Shown: positions 1-2,894 of the stretch, in pieces
Position numbering within the stretch: position 1 is the stretch's first letter
How the letters are laid out: each line of letters opens with the position of its first letter
NCBI GenBank assembly: GCA_045645245.1
Contig: JAZRIK010000034.1
Span: 1-5,765, forward strand
Reading direction: 5' to 3'
DNA: 5,765 nucleotides
Source: Scatosoma sp045645245
GTDB lineage: Bacteria; Bacillota; Clostridia; Christensenellales; Borkfalkiaceae
The notes under the pieces: generated by a model
The model's database searches: none
Seen by the model: the letters and a program-made list of their open reading frames with translations, nothing else
Told to the model about the DNA's origin: nothing
Translations under genes and position numbers: made by a program

Positions 1-3
1 GCT

Positions 4-825
4 TTAGGTAGAAGTTCTACCGATCGACATAGCCGCCGCGTTTTGGTCTTTTACCGCGCCAAGATAGCCAAAGTACAATGCTTGGATTGCTTGTTGTGCA
101 GTTTCAGCGGGTTTGGAAATATCGCAGCCGTAAGCCGCTGCCATTTCTTTCAAGCCCTTGAGCGCCTTGATTTGTTCGGAAATTTCTTCTCTATCGCGCA
201 CTTTATCCGGCGTCATCGTACCGCAAATGCCGAGTTTGTCTTCTTCCTTTTTCTTGATCAAATAGTCAACACCGTAAAGTGCTACACGGCGATAGTCGCC
301 TACGATACGGCCGCGACCATAACCGTCGGGCAAACCAGTCAAGATGTGTGCGGAACGAGCCGCTCTCATTTCGGGCGTATATGCGTCGAATACGCCTTCG
401 TTGTGCGTTTTGCGATATTTGCTGAAAATATCTTTTACTTCTTGGTCAAGTTCATAACCGTAAATTTGCAATGCGCTTTCGGAAATACGAATACCGCCGA
501 AAGGTTGCAGCGAACGTTTGAAAGGTTCGTCCGTTTGAATACCAACGATTTTTTCAAGGTCCTTATCCAAATACCCTGCGCCGTGCGAAGTAAGCGTGGA
601 AACGATTTTCGTATCCGCGTTCAAAACGCCGCCTGCCGCGATTTCTTTTTTGGTCAAATCACAAACGATTTCCCAAAGCTTTTTCGTTGCTTCCGTTGCA
701 GGAGCAAGGAACTTCGAGTCCCCTTCATACGGCGTATAGTTGCGTTGAATGAAATCACGCACGTCAACTTCGTCATTGCACCATTTACCGGGAACAAATC
801 CTTCCCAACCTTTGTATTGCATCAT
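4..825 (-). CDS. pflB: Pyruvate formate-lyase (formate acetyltransferase), N-terminal part only
   Basis: Cytoplasmic glycyl-radical enzyme converting pyruvate and CoA to acetyl-CoA and formate in anaerobic fermentation. The 273 visible residues match the PFL N-terminal region from end to end: NYTPYEGD (29-36), FGGI (109-112), KTHNEGVFDAYTPEMR (139-154), LTGLPDGYGRGRIVGDYRR (162-180) and GYLGAVKDQNAAAMSIGRTST (253-273). The GRGR..GDYRR segment belongs to the region that holds a pyruvate-binding arginine in E. coli PFL. The family is about 750 aa, so the catalytic cysteine pair and the C-terminal radical glycine are not in the window. The start is the first of two adjacent ATGs, with AGGAGA at 837-832 and a 7-nt gap. 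An in-frame TAA (6-4) follows RTST, where other PFLs continue with FLD. It lies at the extreme window edge and may be an assembly-end artefact or a real interruption. It follows the thioredoxin-like gene by 60 nt, probably in the same operon as pflA. Confidence 0.93.
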   Translation of the reverse strand: MMQYKGWEGFVPGKWCNDEVDVRDFIQRNYTPYEGDSKFLAPATEATKKLWEIVCDLTKKEIAAGGVLNADTKIVSTLTSHGAGYLDKDLEKIVGIQTDEPFKRSLQPFGGIRISESALQIYGYELDQEVKDIFSKYRKTHNEGVFDAYTPEMRAARSAHILTGLPDGYGRGRIVGDYRRVALYGVDYLIKKKEEDKLGICGTMTPDKVRDREEISEQIKALKGLKEMAAAYGCDISKPAETAQQAIQALYFGYLGAVKDQNAAAMSIGRTST

Positions 826-860
826 ATCAGTTCTCCTAATAATTTATTTTCTCTATATAC

Positions 861-878
861 AAATCCGTGAACGGATTT
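861..878. repeat. 8-bp inverted repeat between the thioredoxin-like gene and pflB
   Basis: AAATCCGT and ACGGATTT are separated by 2 nt. In RNA this would be a 7-bp stem closing a UUCA loop. It lies 7 nt after the stop of the upstream gene and about 36 nt before the pflB start. On the transcribed minus strand only three U's follow before G, so it is a poor intrinsic terminator. It could be an mRNA-processing or stabilising hairpin that lets pflB be expressed at a different level from pflA, or a small operator. I found no convincing -35/-10 pair for a separate pflB promoter here; TATATA at the downstream edge has no matching -35. Confidence 0.45.
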
Positions 879-885
879 TATTTTC

Positions 886-1200
886 TTATTTTTGCGACTT
901 TCTCTCTTCAATCTTCGCGTCCAGCCAAATTTCTAAAATTTCTTCCGGCTGAAACCCTGCGCAACGGGCGAAAATTTCGCCGTCGTCCATCAGTAGAATG
1001 GTCGGAACGCGCTTAACGTCTAATTCTTCCATAAGTTCGGTGGTCGAATAGTCCGCTTCGATATGCACGAGCTTGATATCGCTACGCGCCGAACAAAGCC
1101 CTTGCAAAATCGGCATCAGCGTTAAGCAATTTGCACAGTCTTCCCCGCTGATTTCTACACAGCAAAGCCCTTTTAATTTGTCCTTTAATTCTTGTTTCAT
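886..1200 (-). CDS. Small thioredoxin-fold protein with a CANC active site
   Basis: A 104-aa protein, the usual size of a one-domain thioredoxin and probably cytoplasmic, since no signal peptide is visible. The redox motif is D-C22-A-N-C25, where classical thioredoxin has W-C-G-P-C. The fold is supported by the following KLVHIEAD strand (43-50) and by RVPTILL (64-70), which carries the cis-proline (Pro66) facing the active site. Six cysteines (13, 14, 22, 25, 36, 80) are many for such a small protein. Its ATG overlaps the TGA stop of pflA (ATGA, 1200-1197). The nearest Shine-Dalgarno-like AAGGA is about 12 nt upstream and poorly placed, so translation is probably coupled to pflA. pflB follows, so a role in keeping PflB or PflA thiols reduced, or in repair after oxygen exposure, is plausible but only inferred. 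The missing Trp and altered CXXC mean the substrate cannot be predicted. General thiol-disulfide reductase is the safe call. Confidence 0.82.
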   Translation of the reverse strand: MKQELKDKLKGLCCVEISGEDCANCLTLMPILQGLCSARSDIKLVHIEADYSTTELMEELDVKRVPTILLMDDGEIFARCAGFQPEEILEIWLDAKIEERKSQK

Positions 1201-1922
1201 TTTACGAGTATTTCCTTCGCCTTGCTCACGCTTTCCTTATCGGGGGCTTGTACGTCTTTGAGCGGATATTCTAAACCCAGCTTTTCATACTTCACCGTGC
1301 CCAACGTATGGTAAGGCAGCACTTCCACCTTTTCCACCGATTGCAAGGTATCGATGAACACGCGCGTGGCTTTGAGTGAATTTTCATCGTCCGTCAGCCC
1401 CGGCACGAGTACTTGGCGTATCCAAGTGGGGTGCTTTCTATCGCTTAAAAACCTTGCAAACGCAAGCGTGCGCTCGTTGGATTGCCCCGTCAGCACTTTG
1501 CAAGCGGTATCGTCGATGTGCTTGATATCCAGCATCACCAAATCGGTGACGGTAAGCAGCTTTTCGTGCTTTTCCACGCTCGTTTGCGACGCAGGATTGA
1601 ACGTAATCCCCGACGTATCTACGCAGGTATGAATTCCCTTTGCTTTCAGCTTTGTAAACAATTCGATAACAAAATCGATTTGCAAAAGCGGTTCTCCGCC
1701 CGAAACGGTCGCGCCGCCGTTGTTGCCGTAATAATTTTTGTATTTGAGTACCCGTTCGACAACGCTATCCGCCGAATATTCCGTGCCGCCGCCTGCCAGC
1801 CAAGTGTCGGGGTTGTGACAATATTGACAGCGAAGCGGACAGCCCTGCATAAATACCACGAACCGAATGCCCGGTCCGTCCACGGTACCGAACGACTCGA
1901 ATGAATGAATGCGTCCTAACAT
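1197..1922 (-). CDS. pflA: Pyruvate formate-lyase activating enzyme (radical SAM)
   Basis: A 241-aa radical-SAM activase (E. coli PflA is 246 aa). It uses S-adenosylmethionine and a reduced [4Fe-4S] cluster to abstract hydrogen from the C-terminal glycine of PflB, creating the glycyl radical. The N-terminal GRIHSFESFGTVDGPGIRFV (3-22) is characteristic of PflA. The cluster motif CX3CX2C is C28-C32-C35 (GCPLRCQYCHNPDTW). VSGGEPLLQ (73-81) is the SAM-binding GGE motif. DLVMLDIKH (127-135), TWIRQVLVPG (166-175) and LLPYH-type VLPYHTLG (201-208) are further family landmarks. There are no extra ferredoxin-like Cys clusters of the kind seen in many other glycyl-radical activases, which favours true PFL activase. 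The start has AGGAG at 1935-1931 with an 8-nt gap, and an in-frame stop lies 6 nt upstream of the ATG. It is the first gene of the cluster, ahead of the thioredoxin-like gene (4-nt overlap) and pflB. Confidence 0.96.
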   Translation of the reverse strand: MLGRIHSFESFGTVDGPGIRFVVFMQGCPLRCQYCHNPDTWLAGGGTEYSADSVVERVLKYKNYYGNNGGATVSGGEPLLQIDFVIELFTKLKAKGIHTCVDTSGITFNPASQTSVEKHEKLLTVTDLVMLDIKHIDDTACKVLTGQSNERTLAFARFLSDRKHPTWIRQVLVPGLTDDENSLKATRVFIDTLQSVEKVEVLPYHTLGTVKYEKLGLEYPLKDVQAPDKESVSKAKEILVK

Positions 1923-1943
1923 CGTTTACTCTCCTAATTCCCC

Positions 1944-1975
1944 AAAAAAAGGCGTACGCATACCTTTGCGCCGCC
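1944..1975 (-). terminator. Terminator-like hairpin in the pflA leader (possible attenuator)
   Basis: Read on the minus strand, GGCG (1975-1972) pairs with CGCC (1954-1951). After a 1x2 internal loop, CGC (1970-1968) pairs with GCG (1959-1957), closing an 8-nt loop. Seven U's follow at once (1950-1944). This has the form of an intrinsic terminator, yet it lies between the strong promoter at 2024-1996 and the pflA ribosome binding site (1935-1931). Termination here would give an RNA of only about 45 nt. An alternative 5-bp stem, AAAGG with CCUUU, uses part of the same bases. The stem is short and interrupted, so termination may be partial. No classical riboswitch or T-box is recognisable in the leader of about 66 nt. 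Confidence 0.5.
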
Positions 1976-1995
1976 CCACGTTTCTTACGGTTATT

Positions 1996-2024
1996 ATTAT
2001 AGCAAACGCAGCGCATTTTGTCAA
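1996..2024 (-). promoter_or_regulatory. Sigma-A promoter P1 of the pflA operon
   Basis: On the minus strand, TTGACA (2024-2019) and TATAAT (2001-1996) are separated by exactly 17 nt. Both hexamers match consensus fully, and a TGC just before the -10 makes it an extended -10. AT-rich DNA with an A-tract lies upstream and could act as an UP element. Transcription should begin near 1989, giving a leader of about 66 nt before the pflA ATG. It is an unusually strong-looking promoter, which fits a major fermentation enzyme or a promoter limited by downstream attenuation. Confidence 0.88.
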
Positions 2025-2055
2025 GGGGTTATAAAATTTTTTTTGTAAATTTTCA

Positions 2056-2088
2056 CCTTCTTTGCATAGCAAAGCGAAGGGATTTTTT
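2056..2088. repeat. Bulged 10-bp inverted repeat upstream of P1
   Basis: On the plus strand, CCTTC-TTTGC (2056-2065) pairs with GCAAA (2069-2073) and GAAGG (2076-2080), leaving a 3-nt loop and a 2-nt GC bulge. The plus strand then reads GATTTTTT (2081-2088), so in that direction it resembles an intrinsic terminator, although no plus-strand gene lies upstream. In transcripts from P2 the minus-strand copy would form a leader hairpin, preceded by a GGGA/UCCC mini-stem that shares two C's with it. Its role is unknown: it could be a leader structure, a block to antisense transcription, or one copy of a dispersed intergenic repeat. Confidence 0.5.
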
Positions 2089-2100
2089 CCCTACACTACT

Positions 2101-2129
2101 ATTATACACCTATTTTAACAAAATTTCAA
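2101..2129 (-). promoter_or_regulatory. Sigma-A promoter P2, upstream tandem promoter of the pflA operon
   Basis: On the minus strand, TTGAAA (2129-2124; 5 of 6 consensus) and TATAAT (2106-2101; 6 of 6) are 17 nt apart. The predicted start is near 2094, about 105 nt upstream of the P1 start. Its transcript would run through the bulged hairpin and the P1 region into pflA. In such AT-rich DNA a chance match is possible, but perfect spacing and a perfect -10 make a real promoter likely. Confidence 0.65.
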
Positions 2130-2138
2130 TAATTTGCG

Positions 2139-2153
2139 TGTAAAAAATTTACA
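2139..2153. promoter_or_regulatory. Perfect dyad TGTAAA-N3-TTTACA, candidate operator
   Basis: A perfect 6-bp inverted repeat with a 3-nt spacer is centred about 52 nt upstream of the predicted P2 start, where an activator or repressor could bind. The 10-mer TGTAAATTTT from this site recurs in the opposite orientation at 2044-2053, about 60 nt upstream of the P1 start. The dyad does not fit the consensus I know for Rex, CcpA cre, FNR or CodY sites, so no regulator is assigned. The region is so AT-rich that a chance dyad cannot be excluded. Confidence 0.35.
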
Positions 2154-2203
2154 TTTTTCTTTTCTTTTTTTATTTTTTACGGCGGGTGCAAAATCAATAG
2201 ATT

Positions 2204-2698
2204 TTACGCCTTAAAAATCCAGCGTTTGCGCGCGAGATAATTAAAAATCAGCACTACGCAGGTGACGACTACTTTCGCTATCCATTTTTTCCACTCCGTT
2301 CCAAAAAGCTGCGCGCAGCCAAATAGGTAAATGTTCGGCAATGCCCAAACGAGTACAAGCATACCCAGCACGCTCATAAATAGCCCGATTACGCTGATGA
2401 AGATAAACGTTCCGAACGCGTGCATGGACGATATTTTTATCTTTTCGCGCGTGCGCTTGAATACGAACACTACGGAAAAAATCCAGTTGAATATCAACCC
2501 CGCCAAAAAACCCGCCGCGGTGGAAATCGTCAAGCTTACGTTCGCCAAACCGCCCTGCGGAAAGCATAACGGTAGAAGCCGCGCGTCAAACAGCCAAAAC
2601 ACGAGATAATCGATAACGGTTGCGCAGCCGCCTACGATGAGAAAGCGGACAATTTCCGCAAACAATTCTTTTTTCGTTTGTTTTTCCGTATTTTGCAT
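2204..2698 (-). CDS. GtrA-family four-helix membrane protein
   Basis: A 164-aa integral membrane protein of the GtrA-like family. Members have four transmembrane helices and are linked to polyprenyl-phosphate sugar translocation, teichoic acid or other cell-surface polysaccharide synthesis. Predicted helices are at about 16-37, 56-80, 93-120 and 138-156. Family hallmarks are RFLIVGGCATVIDYLVFWLF (18-37), FNWIFSVVFVFKR (70-82) and the C-terminal FNYLARKRWIF (152-162). The charged ends (KKELFAEIVR, KRTREKIK, RKRW) fit cytosolic positive residues. The start is supported by AAAGGA at 2713-2708, 9 nt upstream; a second AAGGA almost touches the ATG and is too close to serve. It has its own consensus promoter and follows the rpoC terminator, so it is probably monocistronic. 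No glycosyltransferase partner is in the window, so the specific sugar or polymer is unknown. Confidence 0.9.
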   Translation of the reverse strand: MQNTEKQTKKELFAEIVRFLIVGGCATVIDYLVFWLFDARLLPLCFPQGGLANVSLTISTAAGFLAGLIFNWIFSVVFVFKRTREKIKISSMHAFGTFIFISVIGLFMSVLGMLVLVWALPNIYLFGCAQLFGTEWKKWIAKVVVTCVVLIFNYLARKRWIFKA

Positions 2699-2812
2699 AT
2701 CCTTTTATCCTTTGCTATGCTTGGCTGATTTTTACGCGAAAATACCGTTCATCGCATACCTGCCTACCGCATTTAACTATTTTTCTCAATTTTCCTGCCG
2801 ATACCCTATCTC

Positions 2813-2841
2813 ATTATAACACGTTTTTCCTATCTTGTCAA
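2813..2841 (-). promoter_or_regulatory. Sigma-A promoter of the GtrA-family gene
   Basis: On the minus strand, TTGACA (2841-2836) and TATAAT (2818-2813) are exactly 17 nt apart, with TGT before the -10 (extended -10). Transcription should start near 2806, leaving a leader of about 107 nt. It lies 14 nt past the rpoC terminator stem, so the GtrA-family gene is transcribed independently of rpoC. The leader shows no riboswitch that I recognise. Confidence 0.88.
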
Positions 2842-2854
2842 TGCGCAAAATATC

Positions 2855-2884
2855 AAAAGGTCTTTCCCGAAAGAAAGACCTTTT
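2855..2884 (-). terminator. Rho-independent terminator of rpoC
   Basis: A perfect 12-bp stem, AAAAGGTCTTTC with GAAAGACCTTTT, has a 6-nt loop and begins 10 nt after the rpoC stop. The stem's 3' arm ends in four U's, with A's on the opposite side, so the same structure could also terminate plus-strand transcription, where five T's follow. It marks the end of the rpoB-rpoC transcription unit. Confidence 0.92.
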
Positions 2885-2894
2885 TGTGTTGCTA

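Noticed and set aside
43..870. Plus-strand open frame (275 codons) opposite pflB
   Set aside because: It is the complement of a conserved PFL frame with no domain or credible ribosome binding site.
1765..2016. 83-codon minus-strand frame starting upstream of pflA
   Set aside because: Its ATG lies between the -35 and -10 of P1, so P1 transcripts would not contain it, and most of it overlaps pflA in another frame.
2115..2121. TTAACAA as a Rex redox-sensor half-site within P2
   Set aside because: The other half-site TTGTTAA at the required spacing is absent.
2064..2720. 11-nt inverted match (GCATAGCAAAG at 2064-2074, CTTTGCTATGC at 2710-2720) flanking the GtrA-family gene, as if ends of a mobile element
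   Set aside because: Several 11-mer matches are expected by chance in 5.8 kb, the match does not extend, and there is no transposase or target-site duplication.
2699..2812. Riboswitch in the GtrA-gene leader
   Set aside because: No conserved core of a known riboswitch class and no terminator or SD-sequestering stem could be found.
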